Positions 56,643-64,000 of a stretch of DNA of 64,000 nucleotides are shown piece by piece. The position numbers were made by a program, and so were the translations under genes. Numbering within the stretch: the stretch's first letter is position 1; the number at the start of each line of letters is the position of its first letter. The stretch lies in NCBI RefSeq assembly GCF_000412635.1, contig NZ_ASTG01000017.1, positions 78,187 through 142,186 of the forward strand. The letters run 5' to 3'. The stretch is from Sphingobium bisphenolivorans (GTDB lineage: Bacteria > Pseudomonadota > Alphaproteobacteria > Sphingomonadales > Sphingomonadaceae). The notes below the pieces were generated by a model that was not told the DNA's origin, ran no database searches, and saw only the letters and a program-made list of their open reading frames with translations.

Positions 56643-57953
56643 ATGGCCAAAATCGAAACGCCGCGGCCAGTGCGCGGCACGCAGGACATGCTGGGCGGCA
56701 CGGCGCAAGCGTTCCAGGAACGTTTCGCGCATGTCGTCGCGAGCTTCGACCGGGTGCGCAAGCTCTACGGATTTCATCGCGTGGAAGTGCCGGTCTTTGA
56801 ATCGACGGCGGTTTTTGCGCGCTCGCTCGGCGAGAGTACGGACGTCGTCTCCAAGGAGATGTACACGTTCGACGATCGCGGCGGCGACAGCATCACCCTG
56901 CGGCCGGAGTTCACCGCCGGCATTTCGCGCGCCTATATCACCGAAGGCTGGCAGCAATATACGCCGCTCAAGGTGGCGACTCATGGGCCGCTGTTCCGTT
57001 ACGAGCGCCCGCAAAAAGGGCGCTTCCGCCAGTTTCACCAGCTTGACGCGGAGATTATCGGCGCAGGCGAGCCGGGCGCGGACGTGGAATTGCTGGTGTT
57101 CGCGGACCAGTTGCTGCGCGAGCTGGGCGTGTCGGAGGGCGTGACGCTCAACCTCAACACGCTGGGCGACGGACCAAGCCGCGAAGCCTGGCGCGCGGCG
57201 CTCGTCGCCCATTTTGAGGCGCATCGGGGCGAGCTGTCCGAAGAAAGCCTCGACCGCCTCCACCGCAACCCGCTGCGAATCCTTGACAGCAAGGACCCGC
57301 GCGACCGGGCCGTGGCGGACAGCGCGCCTGACATCGACGCTTATCTGACCGAGGAGGCGCGGACCTTCTTCGACAAGGTGACGAGCGGCCTCGATGCGGC
57401 GGGTGTGGCGTGGGAGCGTAATGCGCGGTTGGTGCGCGGCCTCGACTATTACCGGCACACCGCGTTCGAGTTCATCACCGACCGGCTGGGCGCGCAGGGC
57501 ACGGTGCTGGGCGGTGGCCGCTATGACGGGCTGATCGAGAATCTGGGCGGACCTGCAACGGCGGCGGTCGGCTGGGCGGCGGGGATCGAGCGGCTGGCGA
57601 TGCTGATCGATGCGCCGGAACTAGACCGGCCCGAGATTGCAGTTGTTCCGGACAATCCCGATGCTGAGCAAGAAGCGATCAGAATAGCATCGGTTTTGAG
57701 GCGTCGGGGCATTGCCGTCGAGATGGCTTTCAAAGGCACAGCCAAAAAGCGGGTGGAAGCAGCTAAGCGCAAGGGCGTTGACGCTGTCTTGTTCGTCCGG
57801 ACTGCTGAGCTACTCAGCGACCGCGTCAAACTGTCCAATGCTCGCCTTGGCCCTGAAGGTGCGTCGCGGCAGTTGTTGAGGGTTCTCGATGCGCTGGGTG
57901 AGCCTTACAACCAGCTGTCTGGAGATGAACTTCCGGAAGACCAGATAGGCTAA
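56643..57953 (+). CDS. hisS: Histidyl-tRNA synthetase (C-terminal part of different base composition)
   Basis: A 436-residue class II synthetase that charges tRNA-His. Motif 1 appears near residues 47-70 ([11 protein letters not shown]), motif 2 near 112-122 ([16 protein letters not shown]) and the histidine-specific [15 protein letters not shown] near 264. Residues ~325 to the end are the anticodon-binding domain. There GC falls from about 70 % to about 55 % and the sequence ends in an unusual [13 protein letters not shown] tail. prfA starts at its stop codon (overlap of one base), so the two genes are coupled. Confidence 0.93.
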   Translation: MAKIETPRPVRGTQDMLGGTAQAFQERFAHVVASFDRVRKLYGFHRVEVPVFESTAVFARSLGESTDVVSKEMYTFDDRGGDSITLRPEFTAGISRAYITEGWQQYTPLKVATHGPLFRYERPQKGRFRQFHQLDAEIIGAGEPGADVELLVFADQLLRELGVSEGVTLNLNTLGDGPSREAWRAALVAHFEAHRGELSEESLDRLHRNPLRILDSKDPRDRAVADSAPDIDAYLTEEARTFFDKVTSGLDAAGVAWERNARLVRGLDYYRHTAFEFITDRLGAQGTVLGGGRYDGLIENLGGPATAAVGWAAGIERLAMLIDAPELDRPEIAVVPDNPDAEQEAIRIASVLRRRGIAVEMAFKGTAKKRVEAAKRKGVDAVLFVRTAELLSDRVKLSNARLGPEGASRQLLRVLDALGEPYNQLSGDELPEDQIG

Positions 57954-59044
57954 TGCACATCTCCGCCGAACGTATCGCGCAGATTGAGGCGCGCCGGGAC
58001 GAGGTGCAGGCGTCGATGACGCGCGCCGACCTCGCGCCGGAAGAGTTTGTGCGGCTGTCGAAGGAATATGCGGAGATCGAGCCGGTGGCCCGCGCGGCCA
58101 GCGAAGTCCGCCGCCTGCGCCAGGAGCTGAAGGCGCTGGAATATATGGCGGGGGGCGAGGATGCCGATGCCGACCCGGCGATGCGCGACATGGCGCAGGA
58201 AGAGATGCAGCTGATCAAGAGCCAGTTGCCCGAGGCGGAACGGGCGTTGGCGCTCCAGTTGCTGCCCAAGGATGCCGCCGATGCGCGCCCGGCGATGCTG
58301 GAAATTCGCGCCGGCACGGGTGGCGACGAAGCCGCGCTGTTCGCAGGCGACCTCTTCCGCATGTATCAGCGTTTTGCCGACACGCAGGGTTGGAAGATGG
58401 AGCTCATCTCCTCTAACGCGTCGGAAGTGGGCGGATTCAAGGAAGTGGTGGCGAGCGTCACCGGCACCGGTGTTTTCGCCAAGCTGAAGTTCGAAAGCGG
58501 CGTCCATCGCGTCCAGCGCGTGCCCGTGACCGAAAGCGGCGGGCGCATCCACACTTCCGCTGCGACGGTCGCCGTGCTGCCGGAGCCGGAGGAGGTGGAT
58601 GTCCAGATCGCCGACAGCGACCTGAAGATCGACATCTATCGGGCGTCGGGCGCGGGCGGCCAGCATGTCAACACGACCGATTCCGCTGTGCGCATCACCC
58701 ACTTGCCCTCGGGCACGGTGGTGACGCAGCAGGATGAACGCTCCCAGCACAAGAACAAGGCGAAGGCGATGCAGGTGCTGCGTGCGCGCATCTATGAGGT
58801 GGAACGGGAGCGCGCCCAGAGCGAACAGGCGGGCGCGCGCAAGGCGATGGTCGGTTCGGGCGACCGGTCGGAGCGCATCCGCACCTATAATTTCCCACAA
58901 GGCCGGGTGACGGATCATCGCATCAACCTGACCCTGCATCGCCTGCCCGAAATCCTCGAAGGCCCGGGCCTTTCCGAGATCATCGGCGCGCTGGTGGCGG
59001 AGGATGAAGCCGCTCGCCTCGCGCAATTGGACGGCGTGGCGTGA
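57953..59044 (+). CDS. prfA: Peptide chain release factor 1
   Basis: A 363-residue release factor for UAA and UAG codons. The codon-recognition tripeptide PVT is near residue 193 ([14 protein letters not shown]), which marks RF1 rather than RF2. The catalytic GGQ is near residue 235 ([12 protein letters not shown]). The ATG shares a base with the hisS stop. prmC, which methylates the GGQ glutamine, follows after a repeat element, so the gene pair is functionally logical. Confidence 0.97.
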   Translation: MHISAERIAQIEARRDEVQASMTRADLAPEEFVRLSKEYAEIEPVARAASEVRRLRQELKALEYMAGGEDADADPAMRDMAQEEMQLIKSQLPEAERALALQLLPKDAADARPAMLEIRAGTGGDEAALFAGDLFRMYQRFADTQGWKMELISSNASEVGGFKEVVASVTGTGVFAKLKFESGVHRVQRVPVTESGGRIHTSAATVAVLPEPEEVDVQIADSDLKIDIYRASGAGGQHVNTTDSAVRITHLPSGTVVTQQDERSQHKNKAKAMQVLRARIYEVERERAQSEQAGARKAMVGSGDRSERIRTYNFPQGRVTDHRINLTLHRLPEILEGPGLSEIIGALVAEDEAARLAQLDGVA

Positions 59045-59069
59045 GCCTCTCCTCCCCTATTTCAACGCT

Positions 59070-59158
59070 GTCATTCCCGCGCAGGCGCGAATCCATTTCC
59101 CGGCTCTGCCCCATGCGGAAGTCGTGTCGAGATGGCTTCCCGATTTCGGGGGAATGAC
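59070..59158. repeat. Inverted-repeat element between prfA and prmC
   Basis: The ends GTCATTCCC (59070-59078) and GGGAATGAC (59150-59158) are perfect inverted repeats enclosing about 70 bases with GC-rich arms (CCCGCGCAGGCGCGAATCCA start). This matches the dispersed GTCATTCCCGCG-type intergenic repeat common in sphingomonads and other proteobacteria. The right arm contains the prmC ATG at 59154. Confidence 0.65.
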
Positions 59159-59990
59159 CAGGGAGGGCGTTGCGGACGCCCTTCGTACGACAGCCGTCCG
59201 CCTGGGGCCGGTAAGCGCGACCCCTCGCCTCGACGCCGAACTGTTGCTCGCCCACGCCCTGGGGATCGACCGAGCCGATCTGCTGATGCGGCAGCGCGAC
59301 CTGATCGTTCCGCCCGGCTTCGCGGCTCTGGTCGAGCGCCGCCTGGCTGGCGAACCAATAGCCTATATCACTGGATCCCGCGATTTCTGGACGATCAGCC
59401 TGCATGTCACGCCGGACGTTCTCATCCCGCGCCCCGACACCGAAACGCTGATCGAGGCAGCAGTCGATCATTTCGCGAGGAGAGAGCCGGCGCGCATCCT
59501 TGATCTTGGCACGGGCTCGGGTGCGCTTCTGCTCGCGGCGCTTAGCCAATGGCCGCGAGCGCAGGGTTTGGGCATCGACATTTCGGCTGCCGCTCTGGCG
59601 GTCGCGCGCGGCAATGCCGAACGCCTGCACCTCAATGACCGCGCCGACTTCCGCATCGGTGACTGGGCCGAGGGGATGGCAGGGCGGTTCGACCTTATCC
59701 TCATCAACCCGCCCTATATCGACCAGGATGTCGAGCTGACCGGCGACGTGCTGCACGAGCCGAAAGGCGCGCTGTTCGCAGGGGTGAAGGGGCTGGACGA
59801 TTATCGCCGGATCGCGCCGCTGCTGCCGCCGCTGCTGTCGCCGGACGGCATGGCCGCCATCGAGATCGGATATGATCAGCGCGAGAGTGTTTCGGCTCTG
59901 CTTCTGGATCAAGGACTTGCTGTTGCCGTGCGCCAGGACTTGGCCGGCCATGACCGCTGCCTTATCGCCACCGCGCGCCGCCGGGATTGA
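59154..59990 (+). CDS. prmC: Release factor glutamine methyltransferase
   Basis: A 278-residue N5-glutamine methyltransferase that modifies the GGQ glutamine of release factors. The SAM-binding DLGTGSGALLLA is near residue 119 and the catalytic NPPY is near 185-188 (ILINPPYIDQD). ATG at 59154 fits the family start and follows GGGGGA. The frame is open upstream to 59004 through a repeat element; that extension would be non-homologous. A terminator hairpin follows at 60014. Confidence 0.92.
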   Translation: MTREGVADALRTTAVRLGPVSATPRLDAELLLAHALGIDRADLLMRQRDLIVPPGFAALVERRLAGEPIAYITGSRDFWTISLHVTPDVLIPRPDTETLIEAAVDHFARREPARILDLGTGSGALLLAALSQWPRAQGLGIDISAAALAVARGNAERLHLNDRADFRIGDWAEGMAGRFDLILINPPYIDQDVELTGDVLHEPKGALFAGVKGLDDYRRIAPLLPPLLSPDGMAAIEIGYDQRESVSALLLDQGLAVAVRQDLAGHDRCLIATARRRD

Positions 59991-60013
59991 GTCGGTGGCC
60001 GATTTGCATCAGC

Positions 60014-60036
60014 CCAAGCGAAAATCGCTTGGTTTC
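60014..60036 (+). terminator. Terminator after prmC
   Basis: CCAAGCGA (60014-60021) pairs perfectly with TCGCTTGG (60025-60032) around an AAA loop and is followed by TTTCT. It would end the hisS-prfA-prmC transcript. Confidence 0.7.
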
Positions 60037-60308
60037 TGGCGTTGAACTTACTACATGGGACTAAGGGACGGCATTATCCTTTGGATCTGCCCCATGGGGC
60101 TTAGACGAGAAAAGGCCGTTTTCCTGCTCCTTTCAAAGTCACGATGGCGCTGCTGCGCAGGCGCCTCTGGCAGATCAAGGGCATGGACCGGTCGCTCGGT
60201 CCCTGTCCGGCGGAGCCCTACCCCGGCCTGATGCAGGCGGTGTTTGAGGATAGCGACTGAACACATGTTTTCAGTGAACGATGGCAAAGTGAAGGCAAGG
60301 ATCAGCTC
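60037..60308. other. Intergenic region without an assigned gene
   Basis: The prmC-DUF4167 gap is 318 bases, of which this is the part after the terminator. It has an open frame of 38 residues at 60144-60260 (MALLRRRLWQIKG start) with no recognisable family and no clear ribosome-binding site, plus a GAAAAGGCCGTTTTC palindrome near 60108. I cannot identify a tRNA or a known small RNA in it. It may be a leader for the DUF4167 gene or hold an unknown RNA. Confidence 0.4.
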
Positions 60309-61094
60309 TTGATCAACAACAGGCAGGCCGGTCGCCGTAATCGCGGCCGGAACAATAACGGGCGTCCCAACGGCGGAAACCGGGGCGGCGGCGATAATGG
60401 TAACCGGATCGACAGCCGCGCACGTGGCAATGCGGCCCAGCTTCTTGAAAAATACAAGAATATGGCGCGCGACGCGCAGATGGCCGGCGACCGCGTGAAC
60501 GCCGAATATTATCTGCAATTTGCCGATCATTATTTCCGCGTCCTTGCCGATAACCGCGCCCGCCAGGAAGAGCAGCAACAGCGCTTCCGCCGCCATGACG
60601 AGAGTTTCGACGAGGAAGGCGAGGAGTTCGAAATTACTGACGAGGGCGGGGAGGACGGCCGCGCCGATCAGAATTTCGAGCGCGCTTTCGATGGTGAGCG
60701 GCGCCGCGATGAATATCGTGAGCCTCGCAATGATCGCAATCGTCGGGATCGCAATGAGCGGAACGATCGCAATGACCGCAACGACCGCCGCCGTGAACGC
60801 CCGGCTGCGGAGGAAGTGGCTGAGCATCCGCAGGCAGCATCCGCGCCTGAACCCGCTCCGGTACCCGTGACCACACCCGAATTGCAGCTTGAGGCTCCGG
60901 CTGATGCGGAGGCGCCCCGTGCGCGTCGCGGCCGGCCGCGCAAGGCGGCGCCCAAGGATGAGGCCGACACCGCGCTTGATGCGGCTGTCCTGCCGCCCTC
61001 GATCGCGCGTGCCGACAATGATGCCGATCCGGCGGCTGAAGCGCCCCGCAAGCGGACCCGCCGGCCGCGCCCTGCGACTGAAGCGGCGGAGTGA
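60309..61094 (+). CDS. DUF4167 domain protein, low-complexity and basic
   Basis: A 261-residue protein. Residues 1-80 are the conserved DUF4167 domain (basic Asn/Gly/Arg-rich start, then NAAQLLEKYKNMARDAQMAGDRVNAEYYLQFADHYFRVLADN). The middle (about 135-165) has tandem Asn-Asp-Arg repeats, and the tail is Pro/Ala/Lys-rich with AT-hook-like RGRPRK. Function is unknown; an RNA- or DNA-binding role is plausible from the charge. The start is a TTG at 60309, in front of which I see no clear ribosome-binding site. A terminator follows. Confidence 0.85.
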   Translation: MINNRQAGRRNRGRNNNGRPNGGNRGGGDNGNRIDSRARGNAAQLLEKYKNMARDAQMAGDRVNAEYYLQFADHYFRVLADNRARQEEQQQRFRRHDESFDEEGEEFEITDEGGEDGRADQNFERAFDGERRRDEYREPRNDRNRRDRNERNDRNDRNDRRRERPAAEEVAEHPQAASAPEPAPVPVTTPELQLEAPADAEAPRARRGRPRKAAPKDEADTALDAAVLPPSIARADNDADPAAEAPRKRTRRPRPATEAAE

Positions 61095-61134
61095 TCTGGC
61101 ACATCACCAGGCGACCGCCTGCCTGATGATCAGA

Positions 61135-61170
61135 AAAAAGGGGACGGAGCCTTCGCGCCGTCCCCTTTTT
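61135..61170. terminator. Bidirectional terminator between DUF4167 gene and thioesterase
   Basis: AAAAAGGGGACGG (61135-61147) pairs perfectly over 13 bp with CCGTCCCCTTTTT (61158-61170) around a 10-base loop. T tracts flank both sides, so it serves both converging genes. Confidence 0.9.
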
Positions 61171-61185
61171 CGTGCCGTTGACGGG

Positions 61186-61566
61186 TCAGGATCCGGGAAG
61201 CGGCCGGGGCCGATGATTCTCGTCCAGCGCGACGAAGGTGAAGAGGCCGCTGGTCACGGCGATCTGTTCCTGCGCCGGCCCCCGCGTCGCCACGACGTCG
61301 ACGCGAATGCCGATCGAGGTGCGACCGCGTCGCTCCTCATGGGCGAAGACGCTGATGACATCGCCCACCAGAACCGGCTTGATGAATGTCATCGCTTCGA
61401 TTGCCACGGTTGCGACCGGCCCAGCCGCAATCCGCCCCGCCACAAGGCCGCCGCTGATATCCATCTGGCTCAGCACCCAACCGCCGAAAATATGGCCGTT
61501 GGCGTTGAGGTCGCTCATCCGCGGTACGACGCGCAGCACGACCTCGCCCTTTTGCTCACTCGTCAA
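61186..61566 (-). CDS. Acyl-CoA thioesterase (YciA type)
   Basis: A 126-residue hotdog-fold thioesterase. NANGHIFGGWVLSQMDISGG near residues 20-40 holds the catalytic aspartate and ADP/CoA-binding elements typical of YciA; VGDVISVFAHEERRGRTSIGIRVDV completes the fold. It hydrolyses acyl-CoA to free fatty acid and CoA in the cytosol. The start overlaps the end of the small membrane protein gene (61556) by 11 bases, so the two are translated together. Confidence 0.9.
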   Translation of the reverse strand: MTSEQKGEVVLRVVPRMSDLNANGHIFGGWVLSQMDISGGLVAGRIAAGPVATVAIEAMTFIKPVLVGDVISVFAHEERRGRTSIGIRVDVVATRGPAQEQIAVTSGLFTFVALDENHRPRPLPGS

Positions 61567-61855
61567 TCTTCACCTCATTTTTCATCCGGTCGACCACCTG
61601 ATGGTCATGGCCGGTTCCATGCGAAAGGAAGGTCAGCGCCATCAAGCCAGTCCCCAGCATGAAGGTCAACCAGACCCCCAATATGGTCGCCACTATCATG
61701 TGCAGCGGCATGGGGCCGACCCATGTTTGAAGAAGAAACAGGGCCGCGCCGACGCAAACGGCGCCGCCTAGCGCCATCCACAGCATGATGCGGCGAAATC
61801 TGCGCCAGGCGACCTTCGCTATCTCGGGATCATCCAGGCCTTGCTTGTGCGTCAT
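61556..61855 (-). CDS. Small two-helix membrane protein
   Basis: A 99-residue protein with two membrane helices (about residues 24-43 and 49-72), starting MTHKQGLDDPEIAKVAWRRF and ending with a charged tail. I do not recognise the family by name. The start at 61855 is preferred; the frame is open to 61906. It is coupled to the thioesterase gene. The intergenic region on its upstream side separates it from the divergent CBS protein gene. Confidence 0.65.
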   Translation of the reverse strand: MTHKQGLDDPEIAKVAWRRFRRIMLWMALGGAVCVGAALFLLQTWVGPMPLHMIVATILGVWLTFMLGTGLMALTFLSHGTGHDHQVVDRMKNEVKIDE

Positions 61856-61929
61856 CCCTTTCTTTTGGGGTGCGAAAGTGGGATCATCAAGGGACCGAAC
61901 CAACATAACGCAGGGGAAGGAGTGGGATC

Positions 61930-62358
61930 ATGACGATCGCGACGATTCTGCAGAGGAAAGGCCATGAAGTGGTCCAGGCGCAGTCCGGGGACACGGTTCT
62001 CTCCGTCGTTAAGCTCCTGGCCGAACGGCGGATCGGCTGCGTGCCCGTGGTGGACCAGGGCAAGGTCGTCGGCGTCTTTTCCGAACGCGATCTCGTCTAC
62101 CGCCTGGCGGAGGAGGGGGCGGACGCGCTCAACCGCCCAGTGCAGGAGTTCATGACCGCAGACCCCATCACCATCGATGGCGACACTCCCGTCATCCACT
62201 GCCTGTCGCTGATGACGAAGCGGCGGGTGCGTCATCTTCCCGTGATCAGGGATGGGGAACTGGTCGGCCTCGTATCGATCGGTGACCTCGTGAAGTTCCG
62301 CATCGACAGCATCGAGTCGGAAGCGGCTGCCTTACGCGAATATATTCAGACGGCTTGA
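61930..62358 (+). CDS. Tandem CBS-domain protein
   Basis: A 142-residue protein made of two CBS domains: the first around residues 10-65 (VVKLLAERRIGCVPVVDQGKVVGVFSERDLV) and the second around 75-130 (CLSLMTKRRVRHLPVIRDGELVGLVSIGDLV). CBS pairs bind adenosine nucleotides and control partner enzymes or transporters. It has no effector domain, so it probably works as a stand-alone energy sensor. It converges with the flippase, 4 bases apart. Confidence 0.92.
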   Translation: MTIATILQRKGHEVVQAQSGDTVLSVVKLLAERRIGCVPVVDQGKVVGVFSERDLVYRLAEEGADALNRPVQEFMTADPITIDGDTPVIHCLSLMTKRRVRHLPVIRDGELVGLVSIGDLVKFRIDSIESEAAALREYIQTA

Positions 62359-62362
62359 TCGA

Positions 62363-63862
62363 TCAGGCGGCCGCCTTCTCCGGCGGAGCGCGCCTCGCCA
62401 CCAGCGCGATCAACTCCATTGCCGTACCGCGAGCACAGAACATGAGCGCGCCCAGGAAGAAGATGCCTCCGACCGGCACCAAGATGCCCAGGCGCAGCGG
62501 CGCGGCGAGTGGCGGCAGCAGCCGGTCGGTCATCATGACCAGCACCGCCATCAGGATAGAGCAGCCCACCCCAGGCGCAGCGGCGCGCAGGAGGTCGATC
62601 ACTTTGAGGCCCATCGGCGCTCCCGCGAGGCGCGCCGTGATGAGGGTCAGCAGCGGAAAGGCTGCCAGCCAGGCCCAGGCCAGGCCCAACGCACCGAACC
62701 GAATGCCGATCAGGAACGCGGCCGGCATCAGCACGGCGCCGACCGCCGAGATGCGCGCAGTCGTCCCCGGCCGGCCCACGGCATTGCTGACCGGAGCGAA
62801 CATGACCTGTAATGTCATGAACGGCATGGCGAGGGCCAATATCGAAACGAACGGCGCCATTTCACTCCATTTCGCGCCGAACAGGGTTTCGACCAGCGGT
62901 CCGGCTGTCACCGCCATGCCGAGATAGACGGGACAGGAAATCAGCAGCAGCAGCCGCACCGCCTTGCAGAAGGACCAGGCGATTCGCGCCGGGTCTTTCT
63001 GCATCCGCGCATAGGCGGGGAAGGCCACGTCGTTGAGCGGCGGGACGAACTTGCTGACGAAAATCTGGGTAAGGAACAGCGCCTCTGCATAGAGGCCAAG
63101 CTGGTGCGGGTGCAGCACGCGTCCGCCGATAAAGATGTCCGCCTGGCTCTGGACGATCCAGAATAATTGGCTTCCCAGCAGCGATGCGCCATAGCCGATC
63201 ATCGCGCCGCTGCCCTTGAAATCGAAGCTGGGGATCGGTCGAAAGCCGGTAGCCAGCACATAGCCGATGCCCTTGATCCAGAAACCCGCGATCGGCGCGA
63301 ACACCAGCGTCCACACGCCCCATCCTGACAGCGCGCCGGCCAGCGCTGTAGCGGCCGAAACTAGGGCCGCGATCAGGTTGACCAGCGCCGGACGCTTGAA
63401 GTCCATCGCTCGGCCCATGATCGCCTCGGGTATCGAGATGAACGGGGTGGAGAGGTAAAGCAGCGCCTGCACCCGCAGCAGCTGCGCCACCATCGGTTGG
63501 TCGTAATAGTCCGCCGCGAGCGGAGCGATCGCCAGCTGCAGCAGCGCCAATCCGCCATTGAGTAGAAGCATCAAGCCAAATGCCTGGCGCAGGCGATGCT
63601 GATTCAGTTCATCGGATTGCACCAGGGCGCTCACCAGCCCATAGCCGTTCAGAAAGGTGGCGAAGTTCAGGATCACCTGCGTCATCGCGAACAGGCCGTA
63701 ATCCGCTGGCTCCAACAAACGGATCACCGCCAGCGTCACCAGCCAGCTCAGCATCTGCGACACGATCTGGCTGCCCGATCGCCAGAGAATGGCCTTCCTT
63801 ATCCGCGTGCCAAAGCCGGCATCGCTCGAATCGGCGTCCTGCAAACCCATCTTCATTCCCAT
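62363..63862 (-). CDS. Polysaccharide/lipopolysaccharide flippase (MOP/Wzx family)
   Basis: A 499-residue membrane protein with 12 or more hydrophobic helices, typical for MOP-superfamily flippases that move lipid-linked sugars across the inner membrane for capsule, O-antigen or exopolysaccharide. The N-terminus IRKAILWRSGSQIVSQMLSWLVTLAVIRLLEPADYG is the standard family opening. Three in-frame ATGs (63862, 63856, 63850) are possible. It is divergent from the promoter that reads out of the right edge. No glycosyltransferases are visible beside it. Confidence 0.9.
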   Translation of the reverse strand: MGMKMGLQDADSSDAGFGTRIRKAILWRSGSQIVSQMLSWLVTLAVIRLLEPADYGLFAMTQVILNFATFLNGYGLVSALVQSDELNQHRLRQAFGLMLLLNGGLALLQLAIAPLAADYYDQPMVAQLLRVQALLYLSTPFISIPEAIMGRAMDFKRPALVNLIAALVSAATALAGALSGWGVWTLVFAPIAGFWIKGIGYVLATGFRPIPSFDFKGSGAMIGYGASLLGSQLFWIVQSQADIFIGGRVLHPHQLGLYAEALFLTQIFVSKFVPPLNDVAFPAYARMQKDPARIAWSFCKAVRLLLLISCPVYLGMAVTAGPLVETLFGAKWSEMAPFVSILALAMPFMTLQVMFAPVSNAVGRPGTTARISAVGAVLMPAAFLIGIRFGALGLAWAWLAAFPLLTLITARLAGAPMGLKVIDLLRAAAPGVGCSILMAVLVMMTDRLLPPLAAPLRLGILVPVGGIFFLGALMFCARGTAMELIALVARRAPPEKAAA

Positions 63863-63942
63863 ATCGCGAGGCTGTTCCTGCGCCTGAAAGCCCTCTAGCG
63901 GGCAACTCGCAAAAAAATCGGTAATAAAATTGCAAAAAGGGT

Positions 63943-63971
63943 TTGACGGTTCGGGAACCCCTCCATATATG
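63943..63971 (+). promoter_or_regulatory. Strong sigma70-type promoter reading out of the window
   Basis: TTGACG (63943-63948) and TATATG (63966-63971) are spaced by 17 bases and preceded by AT-rich DNA (63910-63940, AAAAAAATCGGTAATAAAATTGCAAAA), which could be an UP element. The following GCCGCCTCACCGGACGGGACG is GC-rich like an rRNA leader. A stable RNA operon downstream is plausible but lies outside the window. Confidence 0.6.
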
Positions 63972-64000
63972 CCGCCTCACCGGACGGGACGACGCCAAGC

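Noticed and set aside
59004..59153. N-terminal extension of prmC by 50 residues
   Set aside because: The extension is translated from an inverted-repeat element and overlaps prfA. The family start is at 59154.

Overview
The window is GC-rich (roughly 63-66 %) chromosomal DNA from an alphaproteobacterium, most likely a sphingomonad (Sphingobium/Sphingomonas type). Pointers are the gene order hemE - origin - PPDK/PEPS regulator (DUF299) - maf - aroE - coaE - dnaQ, the mnmE-mnmG-rsmG-parA-parB block, a large TonB-dependent receptor, and several families typical of the group (DUF1491, MmcB, DUF3576, DUF4167, DUF6489). These assignments come from recognising protein families by eye; no search was run. 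I saw no phage, insertion sequence, CRISPR array, tRNA or rRNA gene.

Layout. 1-1672: 3' end of panC, then hemJ and hemE on the minus strand. 1673-1960: a non-coding stretch with DnaA boxes and clustered GANTC sites, the probable origin of replication. 1961-7586: a plus-strand run (ppsR-like, maf, aroE, coaE, dnaQ, hpf, ptsN, a thioesterase-like gene, DUF1491). 7762-13004: a SleB-type hydrolase, mmcB, ankyrin protein, a sco-ycgN-ygjP operon, trhO and pdeM. 13197-18885: a TonB-dependent receptor, a YggS-type PLP protein, a ThiE/TenI-like protein, an exported protein of unknown function and a DUF3576 lipoprotein. 18962-26680: leuS-lptE-holA, msrB, a class A penicillin-binding protein and a retropepsin-like protease. 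26935-31176: rho, a TerC protein, a quinone oxidoreductase, a dienelactone hydrolase and a small DUF6489-like protein. 31195-36717: mnmE-mnmG-rsmG-parA-parB with three parS sites. 36788-43794: pepN, an Mla-type lipid transport operon (minus strand) and a HAD phosphatase. 43795-51691: a 2-hydroxyacid dehydrogenase, a Cys/Met-metabolism PLP enzyme, a ligase-associated Lhr helicase, a lipoprotein and gyrB. 51777-63862: an SH3-like lipoprotein, a MocR regulator, ppa, an M61 peptidase, hisS-prfA-prmC, DUF4167, an acyl-CoA thioesterase, a small membrane protein, a CBS protein and a polysaccharide flippase. 63863-64000: an AT-rich leader and strong promoter reading rightward out of the window, possibly for an rRNA operon.

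How it fits together. The window spans the replication and segregation core of the chromosome: oriC, the ParAB-parS partition locus about 31 kb away, gyrB, holA and dnaQ. Housekeeping genes for translation (leuS, hisS, prfA, prmC, rsmG, mnmE/G, hpf), the envelope (lptE, PBP1A-like, Mla system, flippase) and haem synthesis surround it.

Points that deserve attention: the origin with its DnaA and GANTC sites; the three parS sites; a probable frameshift in a six-C run near the 3' end of mlaF; a sharp fall in GC inside hisS at the anticodon-binding domain; a prmC start codon lying inside the arm of an inverted-repeat element; and two genes of the ligase-associated repair set (pdeM, lhr) lying 33 kb apart without the ligase.
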